Assembly (NCBI RefSeq): GCF_032854445.1
Contig: NC_088303.1
Span: forward strand, 23,229,265 to 23,293,264
DNA from: Liolophura sinensis
Taxonomy: Eukaryota; Mollusca; Polyplacophora; Chitonida; Chitonidae
Length of the DNA: 64,000 nt
Direction: 5' to 3'
Position numbers and translations under genes: made by a program. How positions within the stretch are numbered: position 1 is the stretch's first letter; the number at the start of each line of letters is the position of its first letter. This document shows, piece after piece, positions 52,557 to 64,000 of the stretch. The notes beneath the pieces were generated by a model, which ran no database searches, was not told the origin of the DNA, and saw only the letters and a program-made list of their open reading frames with translations.

Positions 52557-52787
52557 GTAAAGATCTCTGCCTCCCTTATGTTAAGAGTTTGTATGTATCA
52601 GACCATTATGCAAATACTCCATATTGAATTGTTAACCATTACAAGAAATAAGATTTCTCAGTATTGCCAACAACATATCTACTAAAAAGGCTCACATGGT
52701 GCATTTTACCTGGGACTGATAATAATCTGTTATATTAGTTCTCAATTTTACTGTACAGTTTTGTCTTGGACCAACATCTCTTATCCT

Positions 52788-54561
52788 TTAGAAGCTCTGA
52801 ATCAATAGTGGTTCATTCAGACCATTGCAGACAGAAAACTGGGACAGGTTTTTGAACCAGGGCTTTACCATAGACATCATTGTGACAAACTGTTTGTGGT
52901 TGAATTTGATCAGATCCAGAATATGCATAAGCTCCATGCGTGGAATATGCAAAACTGCTGCTGTTACGCCAGCACAGGTAACCCACAGTCCTGTTTTCAC
53001 CATTTTTTCAAGCCCTGCATTTTCATACACAGAAAACATGAGTCGACCTACAGTGGGGAAAAAAGAAAAGAAAGAATCTTGATAAAATATATAAAAAAAG
53101 CATCATTTCAACTGTTTCAGGTTTTACATTATTATAAATGTATATAAAATACAAACAATGTATTTCATATGATGCATTGGAGCAGCACAATGACTTGATC
53201 AAGAGCCTTTCTCCAATGCTGTCGCTGCGAGTTCAAACCCAAATGCTGTCTTCCTCTCTAGTCTAATGTGGGAGGGCCTGCCAGTAACCTGCGAGATGGT
53301 CGTACATGAAGTATTCCTGCGGGTTCCGCCCAATTTCATCCAACCATAATGCTGACTGCCGTCGTACAAATGAAGTATTCTTGAGTATGGTGTAAAACAC
53401 CAATCAAATAAATCAATAAATAAATATTTTATACTATACAAAATGATATAAACTGGATACCATTTGCATGGTGCATGTTTTTTTTTAATAATAAATCCAA
53501 ACCATTCGCATGTTTCTAACATTTGTAGTAATTGCCATGTAGAAGATTTTCCTTAAGATTACTAGGTAATAGCTAGGTAGGTATTGCTGTTATATGGTTT
53601 CTGTCATCTTCCTTTCATACATGCAAATCAACCTTGGTTACCTTAATACCAATATGCAATCAACAAGCACAGCAGCAAGATTCATGCCAGATATTTGTTC
53701 CAATTATTTATTTAATCATTTATCTGATTGGTGTTTTACACTGTACTCAAGAATATTTCACTTATACGATGGCAGCCAGCATTATGTTATGATGGAAGGA
53801 AACCAGGCAGAGCCCGTGGGCGGGAGGGGGCTGGAGACCCTGTTTCAATTATTTATAACTATAACCATGACATGATTACACAAACGTGACTAACTACGCA
53901 TCATCAAGATATAACATATATTTAAAGCCAAAAGGAAAAAGTTAGGAAATTTTGCATTAAATATCAACTAACCTGCACCTAGAGCTCCCACTGACAGGCA
54001 TGCAACCTGAAAAAATAAACTTTCCGACTTCACTTTTTCAGTGACAGCCTCTTTGCAGAGTGTAACCATATTATCACAGTCATGTAACAAATAGTGCACG
54101 AGTTTATGAGCCATGACTCTCCTCGTATAAAACTCCACATCCCCTGTGTATGACCTCTGTCCCTTCATGTCATTCACTTGGTTCAGTATTTCTAGGACAT
54201 GCTTTTCTAAAGTGGCAACATGTTTGATTGTTTCATCGAGTAAGATTCTTTCTCTGAATCTCCGGGAAAGTTTTTCACAAACTGATTTGCATATCGCACA
54301 AGTCACTGATATTTTCACGGCTTTCAACATGACAATAAGCAGGTAACCATGGAGATATTCAGTCACAGATTCTTTCTCTTCTTCATCAGCCGACCTGAGA
54401 TTTGAATGAAGCTCTCCGATTCTTGTTTGTAACTGGTTGAAGAAATTGTGGTCTGTAGTTTTTATATACAGTTGCCCTGACAACCATTCCAAGTAGTCAT
54501 AGAGATATGCCAGTATCTCTAAATCAGAATTGATCAGTTGCAATTTTTCCTCTCTTGCCAT
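52788..54561 (-). CDS. Unrecognised 282-aa protein with hydrophobic helices, two coding exons
   Basis: Coding exons are 54561-53973 and 53047-52788, joined by a GT donor and an AG acceptor with matching phase. The ATG (MAREEKLQLINS) follows an acceptor (ttgcag) at about 54600, so at least one non-coding exon lies upstream; the open frame continuing further upstream is intron. Residues 1-60 and 95-175 are charged and helical. Hydrophobic stretches occur at about 71-91 (YLHGYLLIVMLKAV), 181-198 (SLFFQVACLSVGALGAG) and 215-232 (GLWVTCAGVTAAVLHIP). The last two could form a membrane hairpin. No catalytic motif or signal peptide was seen, and I do not recognise the family. Consistent splicing and a 589-nt open coding exon argue that it is real. 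Confidence 0.7.
53180..53430 (+). repeat. SINE-A copy inside the intron of the unrecognised gene
   Basis: The segment CAATGCTGTCGCTGCGAGTT, the central CATAATGCTGACTGCCGTCG and the AAATCAATAAATAAAT tail are present. It is antisense to the gene. Confidence 0.85.
53700..53850 (-). repeat. SINE-A 3' part
   Basis: On the minus strand it holds the tail and central domain (complement of TGATTGGTGTTTTACACTG). The head is absent. It lies in the same intron as the copy at 53180-53430 in opposite orientation. Confidence 0.8.
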
Positions 54562-54619
54562 TTTGGTAACTGTATATATCAGTGCCACAACCACATTCTG
54601 CAAAAGTAAACAATTAATG

Positions 54620-57370
54620 TAAATGAAATAAATGATATTGATTAATAAGACTGTACATGCTATACAGGTCAGAAGACCTATGAAGATCAACACAGATGCA
54701 AATTCTTTAATGTAAAAATTTGACCTAAAGAAGCACGTCGTAAACAACATACGTGCATGGGAATCTATTTTTCTTTGAATTATTAGCTCCAATATCCCCC
54801 TGCAACTGGTGGCAGGTTTGTCCTTGAAATGTTCACATCTGTTTGTAGCGCCTTATATACACCTGTGCATAGGCTATATACATGCATCCGTGTCAAGTCT
54901 ATACGTGCCATAAACCGACCCCCATACGCATGCAGGCGTTTAAACAAATGAATAAAATCCTTTTTAATCCTTTATATTTAGATTGCTTAGCTACATACAA
55001 AGCTTACCTGTGTGGTTAGATAATTTGATCAAATCATTTCAGGTGCGAATACACGCACACCTGTCATTTTTACCTGAGCTTCTGCATGGCTTACCTGAGC
55101 ACCTAAAATACTTGACCCACACAGACTTTCGGTAGGTATATAAAAATGAAAAGCGGACTATAGCGCTATACAGACATTAGTCTATTATTTCTTTGACAGG
55201 CCGGGAGAGAACTGATCGAGGTAATATTACATTTCTCTTTAAGAATATTACATAATTATCAATTAAGAGCAATGACATTTCATGACCATCAAATGTGTAA
55301 AAAAAAATAATGATAATAAAAAAAAAATAAAATAAATAAAGTGAAAGTGCTACGTGTATGTATATATACTGGCATAAAGCCCAACTTACAAATTTAGCGG
55401 TTCTAGCAGTTCGGTGTATATTTAATTGCAACATAGCCTGTATTGATGTCGGTGCATGGAAAATCAACCATGTATATGGCTTCCTTTTGTAATTGTCTTT
55501 AGTGCTTGTATAAATTCATGCAATGCCCATCGCATATATACCTGTAGCCTGCCCTGAACAAAAATGGAGATTTGTTGCATGCACGTAAGCCTATGTGTGG
55601 ATCTAAACTTGGCTAAATTCCAAAATTCTATCTTTTAGGACACCACGGCATATATGCTTAGGTCTTTCATTTCTTTTACACAGATTCCTAATAACTTGCA
55701 TCTTCCTTCATGCAAAACTTGCCAATAATTATAACAACTGAATAATAATGACGTCACTCGTGGCAATAAGTTCTTCGTGTTGAAGAAAGGCTGATGGACT
55801 TAAACATAATGAATTATAGAGAACAATTTTCCTGGCAATTATATATGGACGTACAGAATTTATAAACACTTCAATTTAACGAAACCCATAACTTGGTGTG
55901 AATGAATAATTACTGTGCATGGTTTAACGCCATTTCGGCAATACTCCAGCCAAATGGTGGGTAACCTCGTGTGAATCACACCTGTCGTGCTCTTGGTTCT
56001 CAAAGATGTGGGATCACCTCACTGAGGGGAATTACGCTGAACATATTTTCCCGGTTAATGCCTTTCAGGAGTTATGACTGCATTTTCTTTGATATACGTG
56101 TTACGTGTGATTATGCGTCGATTATATTGCTACGATCACGCCTACATACCTGTTTGGCTTCTAAACTGATCACGTGGTATTTTTCTACTAATGTTTACTT
56201 ACCCTTGAGCACGCCGACAAAACGGACATGTTTTATTTGAAGGTCATTACTAGCCAGTTCGACATGTTTTAGAAGCGACGGAAATCCACTCTTTAGGTAA
56301 TTGTGACATAGATTAACGTAAAATGTCATCAGTGTTGCAATGTAAGTAAAACAGGGTGAGTATAATGTCATATTTGTCTGTAATTTCGTCATTCTGGTAC
56401 ATTTTTATGCTTTGAAAACCGCGACGTTCTGAGGGCCAGTCCATTTCTGTGTAGGGTGTACAGGTTTGAATATATGTGTTATCCTCATCTACTCGTAGTT
56501 GTTTTTAAATTAGATTGTATTCCGAGTGCTCTATAGGGGTTTTATTGAGGTTAAAAACGAGAAAAACACGTTCCAAATGTTTGAGAAACTTTGAAACACT
56601 AGACCAAGCTATCACCCCTACTGTAGACTAGACCATCTTCACTTCAGCTACGGCATTAAGTGCTATCTGAGTAGGCCTATTATGCAGAATGATTTCGATG
56701 GAATACGATGATCTGTCTTACTTTGACAAATGAATGTTTATTAACGTGCCAACAATTTATAGGTAAATGCACATTACAGAATGTATAATTTTAAGAGTTA
56801 ATATTTCTGTGATATTCCGTCATCAGTGACCGATTTTGGGGATCGGTACGTTATACACCGCTTGAAGAGTCAACTATTTACTATGCATGGATAGGGATAT
56901 TTTTAGTTGGGAGTTTCTTAGAATTTCCAGTTTTAAACGTTTAACGGATAATGAGTGACGCCAAAACATTTTTGTGGTTAAAGTCTTGTTTTTTAGTTCA
57001 ATGTCGATGTTTATTATCGTCGGCTAAATCTGAGTTTTGTATTATTGTTTCAGAACTGAGTCAGTCATTGCACAATACAAGAATTTAAAAGAAATCTCGG
57101 GTCGTGCGAGTCCTTCTGAACTGGAATATATCACACTGTCGTCGTTGCTGTGGTTTTACTCTTTATGCTGTAGTCGTTTTGTACTATGGATATAGTGTAA
57201 TGAAAGAGCTTCGTTTCACCTTTGAGTAATCCCATTGACGAGGTAGGTTACCAGTCACGTGAGAGGACCTGTGCCCACCAACATTTTACGCTGAGGGTCA
57301 GTAGTTGAAGTACAGGAGAAGTTTATGCCCATTTGCGTTTGTGAACATAGTCCGTATAATTAAGATACCG
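54620..57370. other. Region between the divergent unrecognised gene and the P450; no gene seen
   Basis: It must contain upstream non-coding exon(s) of the minus-strand gene and the P450 promoter, but neither could be placed. A short stretch near 55919-55960 (GGTTTAACGCCATTTCGGC) resembles a dispersed repeat known from molluscs; this is a weak call. Confidence 0.45.
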
Positions 57371-57374
57371 GTTC

Positions 57375-58619
57375 ATGAAAAGAGGAGGATTACAAATGGA
57401 GAATTTTTTTGCATATATGTTAGTTCTTCTTCTTCCCATTCTGCTGTTATTGTACCGACGGATAGGTGACCGGAGGTATAAGCTGCCCCCTGGACCCAAA
57501 GGTTGGCCGATTTTCGGCAGCATTTTTAGCATATCGCCTGAAATGTCCCATGTGGATTACACAAGACTCTCTAGGGACTATGGTGATGTTACGTGTTTCA
57601 GCATGGCCGGTGCTAACGTTGTTATGCTGAACAGTGGACAGGCAATCCGAGAAGCCCTGGTCAACGAAGAGACGAGAGACGCTTTCGCTGGCCGCCCTGA
57701 TAGCTTTTATGTCAGGTATTTAGATAGCGGGCCGTCGACGGCTTTCATGGATTTCGGTGACATTTGGCGATTGCAGCGAAAATTCTTTGTAAGAACACTG
57801 AAGATCTTCGACGGCGGCCAGCATGCGATAGAGAAAACGATTCACGAAGAATTATCAGTTGCCGTGAAGATGATCAACGACACACGAGAACAACCCTTCC
57901 ATATCGACTCAATCATCGTACCGTCACTGGCAAATATCCTGCTTATATTGGTAAGTAATTGTTTTTATATATCTATAACAGCTATTTAATACTACAACAA
58001 CGTTATGTCACAAGTAGGCTCTGTCAGCATCCCGCGGATTGTTTTGGGTTATTCTAACCATGGGCTCTGCCCGTCCTCCATAATGCTGTCGGGCGTCGCA
58101 TATAAATGAAGTATAGAATTCTTAAAAGTTCAATGAAATGAATTAAATAAATATTGCAGGTATGCGGAGCTGTATATTGGAACCCATTTATGAAAAAAAG
58201 AAACAATAAGAACAACTTATTTCGAAAATGTATGTGCATAAAGTCATGAGGATATCTATAATAGAACGTATACAGCAAGTGAGCTAAGCGCGATGAAATA
58301 CAGTATTGGATGAGAGGAGTCATTTGTGGTGAATAGGTTGTCGTCTAGTAACGAAAATGTTAAAATTCTTATATTTAAGCAGACATTTACAGACAGTGCT
58401 TTAATTATGTATAGCTTACAGTTCAAAAGGCGGTAGCATTGAGAGTGAATTTACCTTAGGAATTACTCAAAGTGGTGTGTTGTTATCACATTTAGTAAAC
58501 ATTTACTTGAAAACAGTGTTCAGTACTGTCTTTGATTCACCCGGAAAGCCTGGCAGTTGACGTTACAGACCACTGAACATGTTTGAGAAAATCACTGATG
58601 CGATTCAGCAGGTCAGATG

Positions 58620-58686
<67 letters not shown>

Positions 58687-61600
58687 ATAAATAAGGGGCC
58701 TCCGTGGCTCAGTCGGATCAATGCGGTCGCTGTGAGTTCAAGTCCAGCTCATGCTGGCTTCCTCTTCGGCCATACGTAACCTGGGGATGGTCGTGGGTTT
58801 CCACCCACCATATTGCTGGCCGCCATCGTGTAAGTGAAATATTCTTGAGTACGGCGTAAAACACCAATCAAATAAATAGATAAATAAATAAATAGTTACA
58901 AATACTTGGCTAACCTTCACGTATACAGACCCATTTCTCCAATCTGATGTTTTAATAGAGTTTTACTCCGTTAGTAAAATTCTTAAAAAAATAAATCGAA
59001 CTATTTTCCTGGAAGGTTTTTAATGGTCTTTCATCTGATATATACTTCATTTTAGAGTGATCTTTGGTTTTAATAAATAATATTAAAACAATGCTTAGTC
59101 TCCAGTAGAATCCTTGTTTATGCAGGAATATTATATAAAACACAACACAAAGAGAAAAAGCAGATTATCGAAAACAAAGGTTTCAGATTATTTTAGTCAT
59201 ATAATTGTGATACCAAAGTGTTCATCTTTGTCTCAAAATTTTCAGGACGAATGTCCATTTTGCTTACGAAATTTTCATACCGGAATCACCAGCCGTCGGG
59301 TAATCTGTGCGTTGGCCATGGCATATTAGGTTCAATTGCTTGTCCAGCAGGTTTGTCTTCACACAAATTGTTTCTTCCACGTTACTTTGGGCAACATAAT
59401 CACAAGGCAAGAGGAGTTATCTATAGCATTGTTAAAAGTAAGTCTATCGTAGCTTCCATTCGACAACCATTTTGTGTTTGGTACATCATCTTTTACATCT
59501 TACAAAAATCTTCCGTTTCAGATCGCCGGAAAACGGTTTGACTTCAATGATCCTGCTATGAAATCCGTTCTGGAGTTTGACGATATAGACTCTCGGATAC
59601 TGGCGGGTCAGATCATCAACATACTCACGTGGTTTCCGTTTTTACGTCATCTTCCGTTCGGATACGGAAAAATGTACCGGCAACATCGGCAAGCACAGAT
59701 AAAATGCATACACTACTTCTTTGATTTACCCAAGGTACATTCTGTATTGCATCCCTTTTCGAACGTTAAATATGCAAATGAGTGTTTTGTGCAAACTTGA
59801 CAACATTTTGTCACTGTATTTTCATGAGCAGAGCATCCCGTGGCCATCAAGCTATATAACTTTATTCACGTTTCTCTACAAATGCTACATCGCTTTGGTG
59901 GCTTAATGGTTAGGTGGCCTCGAAGTCGGGACGTTTGGGATCAAACTCGAGTTGGGTCATACCAAAAACTTCAAAAATCGTACTTGTTGCTGTCTCGCTT
60001 GGTGATCAGCATTGAGAGGTTAGAGTAAGGAAACAGGACTGGTTGGCCCGGTACGTGTCAACATATTGTGACTGGATCGGGAGTCATGTCTGGTGTCTTG
60101 GGCATAGTGCTTCAGTGGCGGGAGCACTTTGTCGACATGCACTCGCCCTGCCTCAAGAAGACACAGTCGATGTACCCAGATATATTGACTCCTGGTCGTC
60201 TTATGACTGAAAAATTGTTCAGTAAGACGTTAAACCCCAAGCATCCATTCATTACTCCGTTTTACTTACTCTGTTTACATCACAATCAGGAAACAACGTA
60301 TCTCTACCAAGACACTCTTCTTAATCATTTCCACAAATGGTGAATTCCCCCTGCGGATATGAAAGAAAACATATTTCGTTTATTCCTCCAGTCCAAATAT
60401 TACGTTTTTTTCACCGACAGAAAACTTTTGACCCATCATTGACAAGAGGGTTTATAGACGAACTGTTCCGACTTCAGTCTGACAATCCTTGGCTGGGTGA
60501 TGCAAACATTAAAGGCATGATTGGAGAAACCATCGCAGCTGGTGAGTGCACCAATTAACCTCCGTTTCGGGCTGTACATCATGGGTAAATTGAGTTTTAT
60601 TTGGTTATATCGTTGTGCGACAATTTCAATCAACATCACAAGTTATTACTGCAAGATCTGGTGGGTCAAGTTTAGTCCATCAAACGCCGTCACTGTAAGT
60701 TTAACAAATACAGTTTTTGTTTTTTATTCCCCTTTCGCAACGTGGGATATATGAACGGTTTCATTCAAAGCGCAGCTGAGATACATATTTTCATTTTGAC
60801 ACCTTATACACATGGTAGACGATTTGGATACTGATTTAATTCATTCGCCTAGAACATTCCCCGCGTCTTTCGGTCGTCTCGGGAAACTCTTTCTCTTTGC
60901 ATGAATCCACTATGATCATTTACTTCGTGTGTTATTAGTTCTTTAGTGGTTTCTGTTGGTCTTGCGATTATTGTCTCGGAACGAATTTTAGTTGACGTCT
61001 GGTATACAAATGCCTGTATCAATATAGATATGCAGCTCGCACCCACACGTGTTTGAAGAAGATCAGTAATTAAAGAACAGGACCAACGATGTTCGACTGG
61101 GTTTCAGTTGTTTTTAGATGTCTTTTCATATAAGCGAGTAATTTTTTAACCCTAAAACGGAAGTGACGCATGTGGTCATTTTCGACTGGGTTTCAGTTGT
61201 TTTTAGATGTCTTTTCATATAAGCGAGTAATTTTTAACCCTAAAAGTGCAACAACAACATTATACTACTGTCAAAACACACAGCCAGGCGATAAGGCAGA
61301 GCTGTGTTGTAGCTATTTGGGGAAATACATATGCGCCCCTCATATCGACATTTACTTGTACTTACAGGTACGTCCATCATGGGGTGTACACTGTGTGCTG
61401 TATACAGCCGATTAATTATTGTTTATATAAAACTGCATAAATTCACATCTTGCTCATAAGTTGTAACAGATCTGATCAGCTACAGACCTATTGCCATTGT
61501 AATGTTTTATGATAGCTGATTATTTTTAAGTTGTATAGGAATTATCCAACTTCAATAAAGTACTACACAGTCTTACCGCACTTACATCGATTACACCATT

Positions 61601-63384
61601 ATGTAAATTTACTTTGATCTATAGATTACATCCTACTCAAAAACATTTTGCTTATGTCGTAGGCGTATAGAACTTGCCATTACTGCGCGTTTGTTTTATG
61701 TAAAGAAATCGGGCATCAAGCAACCTGGCTTCAAGTATATGTACTTTTGACTCTGGTGTATAGCAAACATTTATTAATAATGGATAAACCTTTCTCTTCT
61801 GGCTCATGTCTGTATATTACTTTTATTATAAAATTAGGGTGAGACAGGGTTAGTCACATTGCTGAGATATTTTATATTTAAATTATGAGTTTCCCCACGA
61901 TTTGTATTATGGATATACCGTGACTTGTGATCGGATGAACAAATGTAAAATTTTAGAGCGCAGTGGGAGCGAGATATCCAAAAGGTGGGTGATAATATGT
62001 TTAAAAACCTTTATATTTTACATATAGGCCGACATAAAGTTGTAAATGTCGTATAACATTTCCTATCTTACGTTCGAGTACCTAAAATCACGCTCTGTCC
62101 ACCCCACCCCACCCCACCCCACCCACCAAGCACTACTAAAGCACAAATTTCAAACACTCTAGGCATGGGTTTGTCACTTCAGTTTCTAAGATGAACGAGT
62201 GCACTCGTTGAGCATTTGGACGGGCAGACCTGAAACCGAAGCCTAATGAAATACAGACTAGCATAAAATGCCCTGCCATACACCAAAAGATTTTTAGTAT
62301 GAATGTTAACAGTCGGAAAGTCAAATGCTGTGTGACCCGGTGTTTCGAAACTATGTATGTGTAGGCCTATGTCTAATGAAAGTGATTTGACAGGTTGCGA
62401 TATATATCCAGCTGTTTGCAGGTGAACATTCAAAACGCTACAAACACTACACAGGCCCATATGATGTGTGGAGTCCATTCCGGGCAAGATGTGGATTTAT
62501 GCAGGTTCATATGTAAACAACACTACCTGTATCCAGAACACAGCCTATGGATGACGTATGTCTTGGGAACAAATCTTTAATATGACCGATACATATATAT
62601 TTTGGCAAATAGCTGCAACACAGGTCAGCATTATATCACCAGACGTATGCATGCTGACAGTATATAGTATTATGTTGTTGTTGCACTGCTTACCTCCACC
62701 ACCTGCGTCACTTGCGTTTTAGGATTAATTAATTAATCGCTTACACTGAAACCGATTTAAGAGGGCGCCGGAGTCATGTTCATGAAAAAGCATCTTGAAA
62801 CAACTGAAACCCAATCGTAATTCGTTGGTTTTATCCTTTAATGCATTGGTCATAATTACTCTAATGTTCGCTATTGTTGGCAGTAGATCAGTTCTGCGGT
62901 AGAGGTAATGAGTAGGCAAAATGTTAATTTGCAAGCAACACTTCCACCATGGTTAGGTATCGAACTACCATGAAATTCGTCCCAAACGATGATGTCATTT
63001 GTTGATAGGTTAGAATGTGATTTAACGATATTTCAAAGACAGACCAGACTAAATGGCCACGCGTAGGACGTAACTTTAGACGCAGGGCCTACTATATTGT
63101 ACGTTATAATGTTGATAGGTCTGGGCACCACGAGGGGAACGCTGTTGAGCTTTTTCCTCATCATTCTTCACAAGCCGCACGTCATGAAGAAAATTCAGGA
63201 AGAGATCGATACAGTGATCGGGAGAGATCGATCACCGAATCTGAGTGATCGGGGAAAGATGACGTACACAGAGGCTGCCACAATGGAAACACTGCGCTAC
63301 GTCTCTGTGACTCCTCTTGGGGTACCACGCACAACAACACGTGACGTGGGATTTCAAGATTATGTGATGCCGAGGAACACCTTA
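57375..63384 (+). CDS. Cytochrome P450, clan 2 (microsomal), C-terminus beyond window
   Basis: Exons are 57375-57950, 59522-59734, 60421-60541 and 63119-63384, joined in phase to 392 residues. A second in-frame ATG at 57396 has the better context (A at -3, G at +4) and puts the membrane anchor (FFAYMLVLLLPILLLLY) at the N-terminus. Landmarks: proline hinge LPPGPKGWP (residues 37-45), C-helix WRLQR (131-135), I-helix AAGLGTTRG (302-310) and K-helix ETLR (360-363). P450s of this clan sit in the ER and oxidise lipophilic substrates; the substrate here cannot be told. The I-helix has Gly where an acidic residue is usual before TT. The haem-binding FxxGxRxC exon is not in the window, so integrity of the 3' part is unknown. 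The last donor gtaggt at 63385 follows MPRNTL. Confidence 0.9.
58030..58150 (+). repeat. SINE-A remnant (P450 intron 1)
   Basis: A decayed central domain (GGGCTCTGCCCGTCCTCCAT, AATGCTGTCGGGCGTCG) and an AATTAAATAAATA tail. Confidence 0.65.
58621..58682. repeat. (TA)n microsatellite
   Basis: About 30 TA units immediately before the SINE-A copy. Confidence 0.95.
58685..58905 (+). repeat. SINE-A copy with imperfect target duplication (P450 intron 1)
   Basis: The head GGGGCCTCCGTGGCTCAGTC and the B-box-like GAGTTCAAGTCCAGC are intact, with part of the head and centre deleted. Flanks GTTATAAATA and GTTACAAATA look like a target duplication. Confidence 0.9.
59894..60265 (+). repeat. SINE-C copy (P450 intron 2)
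   Basis: The head GGTGGCTTAATGGTTAGGTG is tRNA-like, followed by a B-box-like GGGATCAAACTCGAG. The body holds GTGATCAGCATTGAGAGG and TTCAGTGGCGGGAGCACTTT. The tail is GACTGAAAAATTGTTCAG, ACGTTAAACCCCAAGCATCC. It is the fuller of the two SINE-C copies. Confidence 0.8.
61092..61245. repeat. Direct duplication, about 65 bp in two copies 89 bp apart (P450 intron 3)
   Basis: TTCGACTGGGTTTCAGTTGT, TTTTAGATGTCTTTTCATAT, AAGCGAGTAATTTTT occurs twice with a single indel difference. Confidence 0.9.
62094..62127. repeat. (CCCCA)n microsatellite
   Basis: CCACCCCACCCCACCCCACC and similar; the complementary strand has G-quadruplex potential. Confidence 0.9.
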
Positions 63385-63489
63385 GTAGGTTGACACGGTT
63401 CTAGAGACAGCGTGAAAAGGTTGATTTGTCTCAAATCTGACTTGGGGGTGGAGGTTGGGGCAAGATAGGGGCATTGTAGATGACCGTAA

Positions 63490-63690
63490 TTTATTTGATT
63501 GGTGTTTTACGCCGTACTCAAGAATATTTCAATTATATAATGGCGGTCAGCATTAAGGTAGAAGGAAACGTACAGCCGGAGAGTAAACCAGCAAGAGCTG
63601 GACTTGAACTCACAGCGACCGCGTTGGTGAGAGACTCCTGGGTCATCACGCTGCGCTATCGCGCTAACCAACTGAGCCACGGAGGCCCCC
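63490..63690 (-). repeat. SINE-A copy, centre deleted
   Basis: On the minus strand it has an intact head (GGCCTCCGTGGCTCAGTTGG, GTTAGCGCGATAGCGCAGCG) and the tail. Most of the central domain is missing. It is near consensus where present, so probably young. Confidence 0.9.
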
Positions 63691-63754
63691 TAGATGCCCG
63701 TAATGTAATCAGTAGTATGATCACCATACAGTATTACATTATGTTGTCGGCGCG

Positions 63755-63985
63755 ATCACCAAGGAGACTCTCACCAATGCCGTCGCTGTGAGTTCGATCA
63801 AGTCCAGCTCATGCTGGCTTCCTCTCCGGCCGTACGTGGGAAGGTCTTCCAGCAACCTGGTCGTGGGTTTCCCCCGGTCTTTGCCCAGTTTCCTCCCACC
63901 ATAATGCTGGCCGCCGTAGTATAAGTGAAATGTCGTTGAGTACGGCGTAAAACACCAATCAAATAAATAAATAAATAAAATACCC
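63755..63985 (+). repeat. SINE-A copy, opposite in orientation to its neighbour
   Basis: It starts at the segment TCACCAATGCCGTCGCTGTG and continues through the complete central domain to an AAATAAATAAATAAAT tail. The extreme 5' head is missing. Confidence 0.9.
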
Positions 63986-64000
63986 ATTCTGTAACAAAAT

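Larger units (their letters stand above)
49100..52780. other. Intergenic, no gene seen
   Basis: AT-rich DNA between two convergent genes. It holds the short tandem repeat at 51615-51815 and two MITE remnants. Short open frames show no recognisable protein. Confidence 0.5.

Noticed and set aside
53968-54792. 274-codon frame taken as a longer version of the unrecognised protein
   Set aside because: An acceptor lies at about 54600 and the extra N-terminus is AT-rich intron; MAREEK is the likely start. The frame also overruns the donor at 53972.
1-64000. Retrovirus- or Polinton-like elements
   Set aside because: No reverse transcriptase, integrase, capsid or paired LTRs were recognised anywhere in the window.

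Overview
This is animal genomic DNA, most likely from a lophotrochozoan (mollusc or brachiopod). Genes are intron-rich with small exons, the proteins align to vertebrate orthologues from memory, and short tRNA-derived SINEs with AAAT-type tails are scattered throughout. No bacterial, phage or viral genes were seen.

Layout: (1) 1-156, minus strand: the N-terminal end of a gene that leaves the window, possibly a phytanoyl-CoA-dioxygenase-like protein. (2) 4213-23811, plus: a complete INTS11 gene, the catalytic subunit of Integrator. It has 18 coding exons, including a 12-nt micro-exon, and encodes 596 aa. Several introns hold private minisatellites. (3) 26112-30458, minus, tail to tail with INTS11: a complete six-exon PRXL2B gene (prostamide/prostaglandin F synthase; SelU2 group). 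The catalytic cysteine codon is replaced by an in-frame TGA, and the 3' UTR contains a convincing SECIS element, so this looks like a selenoprotein. (4) 36121-47733, plus: a complete NWD1-type NACHT/WD-repeat STAND ATPase of 1664 aa in 8 coding exons, the last being 3.8 kb. A CpG-containing promoter-like segment with a probable non-coding first exon lies at about 32.7-32.97 kb. (5) 52788-54561, minus: an unrecognised 282-aa protein with hydrophobic helices. (6) 57375 onward, plus: a clan-2 cytochrome P450 that runs off the right edge before its haem-binding exon.

The genes do not form a pathway or operon. The most interesting feature is the selenocysteine PRXL2B gene: UGA at the exact catalytic position, open frame on both sides, intact splicing, and a type-2 SECIS about 0.42 kb after the stop. 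Ordinary gene callers would break this gene at the TGA.

The non-coding DNA is repeat-rich. There are about 20 copies or fragments of one tRNA-derived SINE (called SINE-A here). Two other SINE families (B and C) share a 3' tail. There are MITEs with TA and TTAA target duplications, and many minisatellites. Two INTS11 minisatellites (introns 10 and 17) were seeded by the neighbouring exon-intron junction. One still carries many copies of the splice donor; in the other the donor GT has become AT.
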